Below are positions 1-9,576 of a DNA stretch of 64,000 nt, in pieces (the stretch's first letter is position 1; every line of letters starts with the position of its first letter). Origin of the DNA: Mucilaginibacter endophyticus. Its GTDB lineage: Bacteria; Bacteroidota; Bacteroidia; Sphingobacteriales; Sphingobacteriaceae. The notes under the pieces were generated by a model. It did not search any database, was not told the origin of the DNA, and saw nothing but the letters and a program-made list of their open reading frames with translations. The DNA is taken from contig NZ_QPCG01000009.1 in assembly GCF_003351025.1 (NCBI RefSeq), forward strand, positions 151,798-215,797. The letters run 5' to 3'. The position numbers were made by a program, and so were the translations under genes.

Positions 1-1882
1 CGTTTGGCAGTTTATTTGGAGCTATAGGCATTCTCTTTCCATAACCTTTAGCTTTGATGCGTGATGATTTAATGCCTTGCAATAAAAGGTAATCAACGCA
101 TGCCTCGGCCCGGGCCTGCGATAATTTCAGGTTCCAGGCATCCCCACCTACGCCATCGGTATGTGAACCAAGCTCAATCTTTATTTTGGGGTTATCGTTC
201 ATAATGGCAACAAGTTTATCCAGCGTGCTATATGAATCGGCCCGGAGATGGGCGTTACCAAAATCAAAGTAAATATTATCAATAACTATTTGCACATTAA
301 CTTTATAGTTCTGCAAACAGATATCGGGATTGATGAGTGTATCAATACCCGGCCTTACTATTGGAGCCGGTACAACTTTAGTGAAATATCCTTTTTGTGA
401 GATCTCCAATTTATAGCTTGGCAATTTTTCTTTCACCTGGAAAACATAGTCGCCTTTTTCATCGGTAACTTTGGCAACCAGGCCCATTTTCACATTCGGG
501 TCTTTCAAGATCACCCTCGCGCCGGCCATACCGGTATTACTACGGCAGTCGATAACCCGGCCACTGATGTATAAAAACTGGTACTGACCGGTGAATAAGC
601 TTAAACAGCAGTCGGAACCGCGTGCCGAGCTCAGGTAAAATTTATTGGCATTGTTTGGGTCGATGCTGTAATACAGATCGTCTTTAGATGAATTAACAGG
701 ATAGCCCAGGTTAACCGGGGCCGACCAATGACCAAAATCACCGTCGCTACGGTAAACATCAAAACCGCCCATGCCTATAAAACCGTTCGAGCTAAAGAAC
801 AATACCTTATCCGGACCATCATAATATGGTGATTGTTCATCATAAGGTGTATTTACAACATCGCCTAAATTGCTTACTGTTTTTGGTTGCCCGGCATCAT
901 CCAGGTTACTTTCCCAGATGTCATCGCCACCTTCGCCGCCAGGCCTGTCTGATGAGAAGAACAGACGTTTACCATCGGCACTAACAAAAGGATGTTTAGA
1001 ATTATAACCTTCGGCGTTAACCGTATTATTTAACCTAACTGGCTGCTGCCATTTGCTGTTTACCAATTGACTTAAGTAAATAGCAGAAACCGTTTTCCCA
1101 TTCTTTTTATACCAGCGGGTGAGGTACATTTTGGTACCGGTACCGTCAAGAGCAGGTGTGGCATATTCAATCTGCCCTTCTTTATCAAATACATTAAAGT
1201 TTGTAGCAAGGGCTTTTGTTGAGTCTAAAATGGCCGAGCTGTAAATCCGGTTCGTATAAAATTTATCCTTATCAACCATCCGCGATGAGGTAAACCAATA
1301 TCGCCCTAAATTTACGGTGAGGGCATAATCGCCCTGATCTTTATTCAGGAATACCAATGGCGATACATCAACAGCACGCGGGTGCTCCATTTGCTTCAGG
1401 GCGTACTCGCAGGAAGTGATTTCCTTATTAGCCAACGCGGTGTATTTAGGGTCCTGGTTAACACCTGCAAATTGCCTCAACTGCAGCAGGGCCTCATCAT
1501 ATTTACCGTTTGCTTGCAGGCAGATCCCATACCAAAGCGGCGTTAAAGGATATTTTTCAACAGATCCTTCATTACTCATCCGGGTGTACCAGATAGTGGC
1601 GTCGGTAAAATCTTTATACAAACGATATGATTCGGCCAATTGATAGATAATGTATTGATTGGCTGCACTTTTTTTAGAACTGCTTTTTGTGTTTGATACC
1701 AAAGGCACGCTGTTCTTTGATTCGGCAGAGGTGCCATCAATTAGGTGCTTATAGTAATAGGCCGCGGTATAATATTCGTGCCTGTTAAAGGCGGTATCGG
1801 CCAGGGTCTTGTAATTTTTCGCCTGTCCAAATGAAACCGCCGGAAAAAACGATAATAAAAAATAAGGTAATAGTTTTTTCAT
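1..1882 (-). CDS. PorE-like OmpA-family protein with PD40 propeller (3' end outside window)
   Basis: The window shows 627 codons from ATG at 1882; the C-terminus lies beyond base 1. In order: a signal peptide (about residues 1-20, ending SFGQA), a helical TPR-like region with many Tyr and Ala (about 22-150), a WD40/PD40 beta-propeller (about 165-400, with repeats such as FSSDRPGGEGGDDIWES near 310 and FSSNGFIGMGGFDVYRS near 365), a carboxypeptidase-regulatory-like domain (about 435-500), and an OmpA-type peptidoglycan-binding domain from about 530 (IYFDFG, then SHTDG near 572). TPR, propeller, regulatory domain, OmpA is the order described for PorE of the type IX secretion system, which anchors the apparatus to peptidoglycan. 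The next gene, one base upstream, is PorP/SprF, which fits. Several OmpA/PD40 paralogs are usual in this phylum, so which paralog this is remains open. Confidence 0.9.
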   Translation of the reverse strand, partial: MKKLLPYFLLSFFPAVSFGQAKNYKTLADTAFNRHEYYTAAYYYKHLIDGTSAESKNSVPLVSNTKSSSKKSAANQYIIYQLAESYRLYKDFTDATIWYTRMSNEGSVEKYPLTPLWYGICLQANGKYDEALLQLRQFAGVNQDPKYTALANKEITSCEYALKQMEHPRAVDVSPLVFLNKDQGDYALTVNLGRYWFTSSRMVDKDKFYTNRIYSSAILDSTKALATNFNVFDKEGQIEYATPALDGTGTKMYLTRWYKKNGKTVSAIYLSQLVNSKWQQPVRLNNTVNAEGYNSKHPFVSADGKRLFFSSDRPGGEGGDDIWESNLDDAGQPKTVSNLGDVVNTPYDEQSPYYDGPDKVLFFSSNGFIGMGGFDVYRSDGDFGHWSAPVNLGYPVNSSKDDLYYSIDPNNANKFYLSSARGSDCCLSLFTGQYQFLYISGRVIDCRSNTGMAGARVILKDPNVKMGLVAKVTDEKGDYVFQVKEKLPSYKLEISQKGYFTKVVPAPIVRPGIDTLINPDICLQNYKVNVQIVIDNIYFDFGNAHLRADSYSTLDKLVAIMNDNPKIKIELGSHTDGVGGDAWNLKLSQARAEACVDYLLLQGIKSSRIKAKGYGKRMPIAPNKLPN

Positions 1883-1883
1883 A

Positions 1884-2882
1884 TTATATCCTTGGGCAAA
1901 TTGGGGCCGGAGAATCAGTATAGCGGCTAAATATGTAACTTATTGACAATTCAAACCCACCACGACCAGATGTAACAGCGCGAAGGCCTGAAGTATTAAA
2001 ATCATAGCTGGCCCCAATAACCATTTGGCGCAGGTGATAGCCAATGTTGGCAATAGCGGCATCCTGTAAACGCACCATGCCGCCAAGTACAAGCCCGTTA
2101 TCATCAGAAAACTTCAGCTCAGAGTATACGCCTCCCGCTTTGATCTCTCCTTTACCCTGCTTGATATAAACAATGTTGGGGATCAGGTCAAAAAAGTCAG
2201 AAGCCTTTATGCGGATACCGCCGTGTGCTGTAAATCGTATTGGTAATTTGCTGTTAATACCGCCTGCAGCAAAAGGATCTGTTACATCATTGATGTGGTT
2301 GACGCTAAGCCCGCCAAAAAAATTGGCTTTGTTCATCGGGTCGGCATTGTAATAATAGATTCCGGCACCGGCATCAAATACTGTTTTTGACGAATAGCCA
2401 AAATTCTCGTAATTGGGCAGCGTTGGGTCGTAACCGGTATTGGGATCATACTGATTATCTGACTGAAGTTTATTAGGATCAAAACTGCGACTGATAACTC
2501 CAGCCTGCAAACCGAAATGTAAGCGCTGGTTACCATCATCCGAAAGCTTTATGCCATAACCAAATGAACCATAAGCCGTAAAGTAATTATATCCGGCTGT
2601 ACCTGCCTTTTGATCAAGCACATTAAAGCCGATTCCAACTTTATCATTCGGTTTAAAATCGGCAGATACACCAGCTGTACGGTAACCGTTGTTAATGTTA
2701 GTCCATTGATCCCTGAAGTTGGCCGACAAGCGCGTATCGCCATCAAAAACGCCTGTAAGCGCCGGGTTTAGCCAAAGCGGATAAGCGTAAAACTGTGAAA
2801 AATGCGGATCAACCTGCGCCTTCACTTTTCCTGCAACTGCCAACTGCAGCGCTATGGTAATAATAAGTAGTGCTTTCTTCAT
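1884..2882 (-). CDS. PorP/SprF family type IX secretion outer-membrane protein
   Basis: 332 residues with a signal peptide (about 1-23, ending KAQ). The family hallmark HFSQFYAYPLWLNPALTG sits at about 27-44. The rest is an Asn/Gly/Tyr-rich beta-barrel, and the protein ends in the family-typical CPRI. PorP/SprF proteins are outer-membrane barrels that bind PorE and the PorK/N ring, or serve particular cargo proteins with type B sorting domains. The ATG overlaps the stop of the upstream cargo gene in an ATGA (2879-2882), and the stop lies one base before the OmpA/PD40 gene, so the three genes are almost certainly co-translated. This arrangement suggests a cargo-dedicated SprF paralog rather than the core porP; that is inference from context. 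Confidence 0.93.
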   Translation of the reverse strand: MKKALLIITIALQLAVAGKVKAQVDPHFSQFYAYPLWLNPALTGVFDGDTRLSANFRDQWTNINNGYRTAGVSADFKPNDKVGIGFNVLDQKAGTAGYNYFTAYGSFGYGIKLSDDGNQRLHFGLQAGVISRSFDPNKLQSDNQYDPNTGYDPTLPNYENFGYSSKTVFDAGAGIYYYNADPMNKANFFGGLSVNHINDVTDPFAAGGINSKLPIRFTAHGGIRIKASDFFDLIPNIVYIKQGKGEIKAGGVYSELKFSDDNGLVLGGMVRLQDAAIANIGYHLRQMVIGASYDFNTSGLRAVTSGRGGFELSISYIFSRYTDSPAPICPRI

Positions 2883-4900
2883 CGTAATAGCGTAATTGTT
2901 CCTTTTTTAGTCAATTGCGCCCCATTATTCATTGTTGCTTTTAAATAGTATACATACACGCCCACCGGCATCAATGATCCTTTAAAATAACCATCCCATC
3001 CTTTATTAACATCGGTTGATGTAAACAGCAACTGGCCCCACTGATCATACACGTAAAATGAAAGTGTGCTGATATTTTTGCCATGTACGTAGATGACATC
3101 GTTATTCCCGTCGCCATTGGGGGTAAAATTATTGGCCACGTATATGATATTGTTATTGTCGATAGTGGTAGCCGTAACAGCCGCCGAGGCCTCACTAAGG
3201 GTACATGATGTAGCGCCCAAAGCCTTAACCGTAATTGTTACCGGCTGATTAACATCAAGATTGCTTACCGTATGCGTTAAACCGTTACTACCCGAGCTTG
3301 GGGCAGTATAAGTTAAACCGTTATCGGTACTTACCTGGTAGCTGGTAGCGCCATTTACCGTGCTCCAGTTAAAGGTTACACTTGATGATGTAACATCGCC
3401 AACTGTCACCACAGGTGCATCAAGCGGCTTGGTCATTTGTACCTGCACCGGGGTTCTTCCGTTGGTATTACATCCGGCAGTATTTGTTGCTTCTACGTAG
3501 TAAGTTTTTGCTGCGCTCAACTTAGCGGTAACATAAGTATTGCCTTTAGCAAGCAAAGTACCACCGGTAGGTGCATCATACCAGGATAAAACTGCTGCCG
3601 CATCTGAAGATGAAGCGGATAAGGTAGCCGTTGTGCCCGGGCAGATACTGGTACCTGTACTGTTTACAGTGACTACCGGTAAGCCAACCACAGATAAGCT
3701 CACAGTACCACGCGACGCAGAAACACAACCTGTTGTATTAACAGCCTCCACATAAAACTTTATTCCTCCCGTTACATTATTAAGGGTATAGCCGGCTCCT
3801 GTATGTATAATATTAGGATCGGTTGGACTACCATACCAGTTATAAACAACACCGCTTTGAGCATTTTGAACGGTAAGTGTAGCTGCAGAACCGGTACACG
3901 CGGTAACTATGCTTTGAGCAAACGCCGGAACATCAGGAGCAGGAGTAACTGTTACCTGCACGGTTGTTAACTGACTGCTGCAAGTACCGTTTGATGCTTC
4001 TACATAATACTTTGTGCTGGCAAATAAAACCGGTGTTGTAAAAGATTCACCTGAACCCACCAATGTATTCTTAGCCGGCGAATCGTACCAGTAATATTTT
4101 GCCGCACCCGGTGGCGAGTCTAACGTTATCACAACAGAAGTGCCGTAACAAGTGCTTATAGCTTTGGTTAAAGGAGGTGGCGGTTGAGGAGCCGGAGAAA
4201 CCTTAAATACAACCACATTACTGACTAACGATGTGGTACAAGCACCGGATGTAACTACACGGCGATAATAAATATCACCGCTCAATGTTGGCGGGTCGTA
4301 GTTTTTGGATGTTGCCCCGGCAATATCGGTAAATGTTATGTTATCTGTTGATGATTGCCACTGATAAGCATAGGTGCCATCACCGCCTGCAGCTGTAGTA
4401 CCGGTAATAGCAGTAGGGTTTCCGGTAGTACAAAACTGGGTAACAGCCGGTGCCGAAATAGAATTATTTGTAACCGCGCTTATAGGCCTCACTGTTACAT
4501 CATAAAATGAATCAAAAGTGACAACGCCACTCGTAGTAATTTGCCTGCGCAAACTATAAACAATACTGGTTGCAGCAGTGTTAGTAAGTGAAGATGTGAT
4601 ATAATCTTTCAGGGTATTGGTAGATGGCGCGCTAACCCAGCTACCACCACGGTTTATTTGCCAGAGATAACTATCGGGCGTTGGGGTTTTTACATCACCG
4701 TTTAGTACGGCAGCGGCAGCAGAACAAATAGTTATGGCCTGTAGCGGAGCCGGGGTTAAATTATCAGAGTTCAGTCGCGAATCCGTAATACGCTTCGCTT
4801 TATTGATTTCAGGTGCGGATACCCGGCTAAAACCAACTAAAGGTAAAAAGAACAGGCAAAACATTGCCCATAAAAAAGTTTTATACAAGCGAATAGGCAT
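2879..4900 (-). CDS. Secreted Ig-like repeat protein with gliding-motility-type (T9SS type B) C-terminal domain
   Basis: 673 residues. A signal peptide (about 1-29, ending GFSRVSA) is followed by several Ser/Thr/Val-rich Ig-like repeats of 80-90 residues, each with a paired-Cys pattern and phrases such as KYYVEA and FYVEA. A fibronectin III-like domain lies at about 495-580. The C-terminal 85 residues are a gliding-motility-associated domain: NFTPNGDGNNDVIYV, then VYDQWGQLLF, GWDGYFKG and a terminal KKGTITLLR. That domain directs export through the type IX system and is typically served by a SprF-like partner, which is the next gene. The product is probably a surface adhesin or matrix protein. 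I see no catalytic domain. Confidence 0.9.
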   Translation of the reverse strand: MPIRLYKTFLWAMFCLFFLPLVGFSRVSAPEINKAKRITDSRLNSDNLTPAPLQAITICSAAAAVLNGDVKTPTPDSYLWQINRGGSWVSAPSTNTLKDYITSSLTNTAATSIVYSLRRQITTSGVVTFDSFYDVTVRPISAVTNNSISAPAVTQFCTTGNPTAITGTTAAGGDGTYAYQWQSSTDNITFTDIAGATSKNYDPPTLSGDIYYRRVVTSGACTTSLVSNVVVFKVSPAPQPPPPLTKAISTCYGTSVVITLDSPPGAAKYYWYDSPAKNTLVGSGESFTTPVLFASTKYYVEASNGTCSSQLTTVQVTVTPAPDVPAFAQSIVTACTGSAATLTVQNAQSGVVYNWYGSPTDPNIIHTGAGYTLNNVTGGIKFYVEAVNTTGCVSASRGTVSLSVVGLPVVTVNSTGTSICPGTTATLSASSSDAAAVLSWYDAPTGGTLLAKGNTYVTAKLSAAKTYYVEATNTAGCNTNGRTPVQVQMTKPLDAPVVTVGDVTSSSVTFNWSTVNGATSYQVSTDNGLTYTAPSSGSNGLTHTVSNLDVNQPVTITVKALGATSCTLSEASAAVTATTIDNNNIIYVANNFTPNGDGNNDVIYVHGKNISTLSFYVYDQWGQLLFTSTDVNKGWDGYFKGSLMPVGVYVYYLKATMNNGAQLTKKGTITLLR

Positions 4901-5341
4901 TAGGGTGCATAGCTTAAATTAACGGATAATGATAATAATTATCCTTCACATTATTAAATTTTCAAAATATTTTAACCTGTAACAACAACATTTTAAAGCC
5001 AGTCAAAAATGATTTAACTCAATCAATCAGGGGTCAATAAAATATTAAATTGTTAATCCAGGCTGCATTAATGCCGGCACAGCGCAACGGCATTTGATCT
5101 CTTTTACGGGATAATCAATTATAATGTTCAATTTATCAAGAACTTTTAAAAAGTGTAAGAGAAAAAACCGGCTCATATACTTATGTATTGCCTGTTTTTT
5201 ATAGATCGGTAAATGCTGCCAGGCCAACAATGTAAATGGCATAACCTTGATGTATAAGCGTACAAATAAGGTTTGTGCAAAGATTTTGCTCATGTAATTT
5301 ATTGCGATAGGTTAGGTTATTTAGTACTCAACGCGTCCTGG
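4901..5341. other. Intergenic gap of about 440 bp, AT-rich; one doubtful 82-codon frame
   Basis: This gap separates the secretion operon from the polysaccharide cluster, both on the minus strand. It is AT-rich and probably holds the promoter of the 4900 gene, although no clear TAnnTTTG box stands out. A minus-strand frame at 5045-5293 encodes 82 residues (start MSKIFAQTLF, end PALMQPGLTI) rich in Leu, Ile, Lys and Tyr. It has no recognisable domain, signal peptide or membrane segment and no neighbour that supports it. I do not call it a gene, but it could be a short lineage-specific protein. Confidence 0.4.
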
Positions 5342-6829
5342 TTATACTTTTTTCAGGATGCGATCAAATATAACATTAATATCTTCTGAAATTTTTAAAA
5401 CATAGGCAAAAAATACGTACACCACACCAACTATGGCCGAGCGGTAAACCATATCTAAAACCACATTTTTTAACTGCGGTAGATAAAGCCCTATCAACAG
5501 ACAAACCGTAAATATCAATAATATATACAAATGAGCTTTCGCGAAAGGTTGCAGATTAAACTTGATTTTGATAAACAACCAATAGGCAAAATTTAGCGCA
5601 AACATGGTAACGAGGTAAGATACGGCGGCTCCCATCATACCCATGCGCGGGATTAATATCCAGTTTGATACCACACAAAGCACTACTGCCGAAACGATAA
5701 AAACAGTAGTAAGGCGATAATATTTAGATACGTTCATGATATAACCGTTCAGGCCACCTGTCATATCAACCAAAAATGCTACGCCTACCACAATAAACAC
5801 ATTAAAATATGGGGCGTAATCATGTTTGTGCAATAGCATTACAATAAACTGCCTGTTGATAACCAGACCTATAAATAGCAAGCAGCCGATAAGCATTTGC
5901 ACTACCGACGTTTTGTAGTAGATTTTACCAATTTTAGCTATATCATTGGTAACCCATGATTGTGCTATGATCTGCAAAGAAGTACGACTGAGCGCCTTCG
6001 CCGGCAAGCTGATAACTACGGCGATGGCGAAAAAAGTACCATAGATGCCAACGAAAACAAACGACTGTTTGGTAAGCAGGCTCAGCATCAGCGTATCCAG
6101 ATTCTGGATCATTACAAATGAACTGCCGCTCAATACTGTGAAAAAGCCATAACTGAGAAATGTTTTTCGTTCACTGATCAATTGTATACTAACGGCTGAA
6201 AACCTAAAATGCCGGCCTTTGGCTATATAAGTAAGCAACAGCAGTACAGCTACAAGGTTAGCAATTATGTATATTATTAAAAAAACATGATAATCGATCA
6301 GTTTAAGAGCAATCAATAAAACTCCTGCAGTTGTAAACAAACGCAACCCCACCTCGCGTAAAAACGAAGAAAGTACATTTTTAAATACCGTGAGTGCCAT
6401 GTTTTCAAGCACGGAGAATACCATGACCAGGAACGATAATGGAATCAGGTAGTAAAAATATTCGGTGAGCAGCGGACCACCATCTTTATCTTTGTAGTGA
6501 CTTACAATAGAATCTTTAAAAACTACAAAAAGCACAGTGAAAACAACAAAACCAACCAGGCTCCATACGGCAACAAAAGATGCAAATCCCCCGTGTTTTT
6601 TATCTTCACTTCGATAGTACGGAAAATATTTAAGAATGATATTACCAATCCCCAACCCGGCAAACTGGGCATAAAGTAACGAGATAGTGGTTGTCATTAA
6701 ATTAAAAAAACCGATCTCCTCGATGGTGAGGATCCGCTGAAAAAGAATGATCAAATTAAAGAAACCCAACGCAACCCCGGCATAAAGTATGAGGCTGTTA
6801 AAAAATCCCTGTTTTTGTAATAGGTTCAT
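5342..6829 (-). CDS. Oligosaccharide flippase / polysaccharide biosynthesis membrane protein (Wzx/MATE-like)
   Basis: 495 residues, almost wholly hydrophobic, with about 12-14 membrane helices and short basic loops. The start (MNLLQKQGFFNSLILYAGVA) resembles other PST-type lipopolysaccharide exporters: an amphipathic start, then a helix with the motif LGFFNLIILFQRILTIEEIG. Such proteins flip undecaprenyl-linked oligosaccharide repeat units across the inner membrane for O-antigen or exopolysaccharide. It is the last gene of a minus-strand cluster and begins immediately after the stop of the upstream glycosyltransferase gene, with no gap, so translation is probably coupled. The substrate cannot be told from sequence. 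Confidence 0.9.
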   Translation of the reverse strand: MNLLQKQGFFNSLILYAGVALGFFNLIILFQRILTIEEIGFFNLMTTTISLLYAQFAGLGIGNIILKYFPYYRSEDKKHGGFASFVAVWSLVGFVVFTVLFVVFKDSIVSHYKDKDGGPLLTEYFYYLIPLSFLVMVFSVLENMALTVFKNVLSSFLREVGLRLFTTAGVLLIALKLIDYHVFLIIYIIANLVAVLLLLTYIAKGRHFRFSAVSIQLISERKTFLSYGFFTVLSGSSFVMIQNLDTLMLSLLTKQSFVFVGIYGTFFAIAVVISLPAKALSRTSLQIIAQSWVTNDIAKIGKIYYKTSVVQMLIGCLLFIGLVINRQFIVMLLHKHDYAPYFNVFIVVGVAFLVDMTGGLNGYIMNVSKYYRLTTVFIVSAVVLCVVSNWILIPRMGMMGAAVSYLVTMFALNFAYWLFIKIKFNLQPFAKAHLYILLIFTVCLLIGLYLPQLKNVVLDMVYRSAIVGVVYVFFAYVLKISEDINVIFDRILKKV

Positions 6830-7963
6830 TTAGTTCGCTTTACTATTGATGCTGTTCTGGATAATATGATCAAGCAAAGCTATACGCAGGTTAATATCGT
6901 AATTGTCAATCATGTGGTTTCGCGCAGCTTTACCCATTTGCACGGCCAGTTCAACAGATTCTGCCAGGGTTATCATTCGTTCGGCCATTCCGGTTATATC
7001 ATACTCATCAACCAGGAAACCTGTTTCGCCGTCAACAACAGCTTCCTTAATTCCTGAATGCCGGGTTGAAACCACTGGAAGCCCAGATGATGATGCTTCT
7101 AATACGGTAACCGGGGTCCCTTCTTTATCGCCATTGGCGGCAGTAACCGAATGTTGTACAAATGCCCGCATGCGTTTCATCAAATCCCTGATCTCTTCCG
7201 GCTTTAATACCCCGGTAAGTGTAATTTGCTCGTTAAGCCCAAGTTCCACAATCAGTGCTTTAGTTTCATCAAACAGCGGGCCGCCGCCTGCCATCCAAAG
7301 CCTCGCATCCGGATGCTGTTCAAGGACGATCTTAAATGCTTTAACTAATGATTGAGGGGATTTTTTCTCCACAAAACGCCCTACAAATAAAAAATCTTTG
7401 GCCGAGGCCGATATATCAAGCAGCGGAAAAGCGGCGGTATCCACGCCGCATGAAGCGGTATATACCTTATCGGCAGGCGCTCCCATTTCTTTCAGTGTAA
7501 CTGCCATATCTACCGACACAGCAATGAAAGCGCTCGCGTACCTGAAAGCCTGCTGGTAAAGTTCGGCATAGGCGGCAACTGTATCACGATGATAAACATC
7601 GGCCCCATGAAAATGGATAATGAGCGGAACGCCGGCCATTTTGCAAGCTTCTGTAACCGATGCGCCAACCATGCCGTATTCGGCAAAAACAGCGTCTATT
7701 TTATTTGCTTTGAGATATTTATACAGGGCACGGGTACGTACCCTGATATTTTTCTTTTTAAAAATCCGCTTTTGGATCAGATAACTCAGCAGACCCAGTT
7801 TTGAACGGATCAGTGTTTTTCCCTCATGGTCATACAAAGGGAAGGCACCGCCGTACAGCACTTTTTTATTCCCGGCCAGGCCATCTATATGCGCCTGAAT
7901 GAAGGTTTCGGAAAAAGCGGACTTATTGGGCTTTATGATACATAAGTTATATGACCCGCTCAT
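6830..7963 (-). CDS. Glycosyltransferase family 4 (GT-B fold)
   Basis: 377 residues with two Rossmann-like halves. The N-terminal half contains HFHGADVYHRD near 117-127. The C-terminal half starts at FLFVGRFVEKKSP (about 191-203), continues with WMAGGGPL, and has the retaining-enzyme E-x7-E motif at E281 (EGTPVTVLE). These features place it in GT4 (GT1/RfaG-like), transferring a nucleotide-sugar residue to a lipid-linked glycan on the cytoplasmic face of the inner membrane. It sits between a methyltransferase (one-base gap) and a flippase (no gap), so it most likely builds the exported polysaccharide. Donor and acceptor are unknown. Confidence 0.92.
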   Translation of the reverse strand: MSGSYNLCIIKPNKSAFSETFIQAHIDGLAGNKKVLYGGAFPLYDHEGKTLIRSKLGLLSYLIQKRIFKKKNIRVRTRALYKYLKANKIDAVFAEYGMVGASVTEACKMAGVPLIIHFHGADVYHRDTVAAYAELYQQAFRYASAFIAVSVDMAVTLKEMGAPADKVYTASCGVDTAAFPLLDISASAKDFLFVGRFVEKKSPQSLVKAFKIVLEQHPDARLWMAGGGPLFDETKALIVELGLNEQITLTGVLKPEEIRDLMKRMRAFVQHSVTAANGDKEGTPVTVLEASSSGLPVVSTRHSGIKEAVVDGETGFLVDEYDITGMAERMITLAESVELAVQMGKAARNHMIDNYDINLRIALLDHIIQNSINSKAN

Positions 7964-7964
7964 A

Positions 7965-8732
7965 TCAACCTAACTTTTTGCGGACATAATACCGGCGGAA
8001 GAAGCTGCCTAATTTATAAACAGCCTTATTAAAGATCCTCCTGCTACGTTGAGATGCGGTTACCGGTTTCGGATGAAAAAACGCAGCCTCGAAATCGTCA
8101 TTTTTTTCCAATACGATGTGCGCGTAGTCGCCTACGTTCCACACGTTTTTAAGTTCGTAAAAAATCACTTCGGTGCCTGTATCTGCGGCCAGCTTGCCAA
8201 TAACATCAAAAGAGATATGCTCATCAACCGGCTGCATGGTTTCCGGCTTATTCACCAACGACCATTTTAAGTTTGCCGGTGTAGGCACAGTTAAAATGAT
8301 GCGGCCTTTGTTCCGTAAAATTTTGGCAAGTGCCGCGTGAACAGCAGGCCTGTCGGTAACGGCAATGTGCTCATATACATCCATGAAAATGATCAGGTCG
8401 AACTGCTCATTAAAAGTATCAGTGGTAAGGATGCTTTCCTTAAAATTTAGTTTGCTGTCGCCAAAAAGCTTTTGCGCAATCTGGATAGACATGGTGCTGA
8501 TATCAATACCTGTAATAACGGCATCAGGCCAGTATTTACGCATCCGCGAACAAATATTGCCCATACCACAACCTACTTCTAAAACGCGGGCCGGGCTTGA
8601 TGGCGTAAAACGCTTAATGGTATCCCACCCAAACTCAATACGGGGATTAACTACAATATAATCATTAAGCTTGTTTTTAACGTGCTCATCATAATAAGAC
8701 ACTACATTTTCGCGGTTTGGAGTTTCAATCAT
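7965..8732 (-). CDS. Class I SAM-dependent methyltransferase
   Basis: 255 residues. The SAM-binding motif I is LEVGCGMG at about 51-58, followed by an acidic post-motif (ITGIDIS), the LIIFMDVYEHI segment and GRIILTVPTP, the usual order for a UbiG/Methyltransf_11 fold. The C-terminus is basic (RRYYVRKK) and may touch the membrane. Its stop lies one base before the GT4 gene, so it belongs to the polysaccharide operon and may methylate a sugar or lipid-linked intermediate. The substrate is inference only. Lysines and asparagines crowd the first 30 residues before the fold begins. Confidence 0.88.
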   Translation of the reverse strand: MIETPNRENVVSYYDEHVKNKLNDYIVVNPRIEFGWDTIKRFTPSSPARVLEVGCGMGNICSRMRKYWPDAVITGIDISTMSIQIAQKLFGDSKLNFKESILTTDTFNEQFDLIIFMDVYEHIAVTDRPAVHAALAKILRNKGRIILTVPTPANLKWSLVNKPETMQPVDEHISFDVIGKLAADTGTEVIFYELKNVWNVGDYAHIVLEKNDDFEAAFFHPKPVTASQRSRRIFNKAVYKLGSFFRRYYVRKKLG

Positions 8733-8788
8733 TACAGATACAGAGTATATAAAGCTATGCTTTGCAGGTACAAAGTTAATAAATAATA

Positions 8789-9472
8789 TTAAAGGGGCTT
8801 TTGGGCAACAATAACATAGATAGCGCCGTCGCGATCACGTTGCGCCTGTGTGTTTATTCTGTTAAACAGGCCAATCATAGCCTGCATTACCAAAGCAAAA
8901 GGGGGAATTAAAAATTTAGGCAATTTAACGGCAATACCATCCTGAAAAAGTTGCAGGCCACTTGCCGCCAAACCCATAATACCAAAAAATGAATTGATCT
9001 TAAACCCTTCGGCTTCGATGGTTTTACGTAAACCAGCACTTGTCCACCTCCAGTAATCATTAGGCGTTGGATGATAAAACCAGTAACCATGTGTGGTAAT
9101 AATAGCCGAACCTCCGGGTTTCAAAATACGCATGGCCTCCTGTAAATAACCTGATGGGGTATCTACGTGTTCAAGCACCTGGTTACTAAGCACAATGTCG
9201 CAATAATTATCGGGCAGGGTAGTTTTACTGTCGAAGCCGATATGATGCTCGGCCTTGGGGTTCATTTCCAGGTCGATACCCAGGTATTTGCCTACTATCG
9301 GGTCAATCAATTCGCGGTATGGCATATCACCACAGCCAAAGTCGGCAAGCAGTAATGTTTTATTATCGGCGGTAAGTTGTTTTACTATTTCGATGGTTTT
9401 ATCCCTCAGTTGTGAAAGGGATACATAGCGCGTGTGAAAAACAGAGGGATATAATCGGTCGTTACCTTTCAT
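8789..9472 (-). CDS. Class I SAM-dependent methyltransferase (Methyltransf_11-like)
   Basis: 227 residues. Motif I is ADFGCGD at about 43-49, then YLGIDLEMNP, then VLSNQVLEHVDTP and a MRILKPGG segment, all standard for small-molecule SAM methyltransferases. It lies 56 bases upstream of the other methyltransferase gene on the same strand and is probably the first gene of the polysaccharide operon. A hydrophobic stretch near 165-205 (MGLAASGLQLFQ and IPPFALVMQAMIGLF) could associate with the membrane. The acceptor is unknown. The two methyltransferases differ in sequence and are not a recent duplication. Confidence 0.88.
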   Translation of the reverse strand: MKGNDRLYPSVFHTRYVSLSQLRDKTIEIVKQLTADNKTLLLADFGCGDMPYRELIDPIVGKYLGIDLEMNPKAEHHIGFDSKTTLPDNYCDIVLSNQVLEHVDTPSGYLQEAMRILKPGGSAIITTHGYWFYHPTPNDYWRWTSAGLRKTIEAEGFKINSFFGIMGLAASGLQLFQDGIAVKLPKFLIPPFALVMQAMIGLFNRINTQAQRDRDGAIYVIVAQKPL

Positions 9473-9522
9473 GCGGCTAATTTAATAGTTTTACTTAGCT
9501 TTTCATGCGCCGGTTTTAAAGC

Positions 9523-9556
9523 AAAACAGGTTTCCCCGCATGAGGAAACCTGTTTT
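9523..9556 (-). terminator. Intrinsic terminator after the LamG lipoprotein gene
   Basis: A perfect 13-bp inverted repeat (AAAACAGGTTTCC at 9523-9535 and its complement at 9544-9556) encloses an 8-base loop. Read on the minus strand it follows the stop of the 9577-10608 gene and ends in a short T-run. It insulates that gene from the methyltransferase gene downstream. Confidence 0.8.
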
Positions 9557-9576
9557 AACCTACCGGTTAAGTTGTA

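Noticed and set aside
5045..5293. 82-codon minus-strand reading frame
   Set aside because: No domain, signal, membrane segment or supporting neighbour; described only as doubtful within the intergenic gap.
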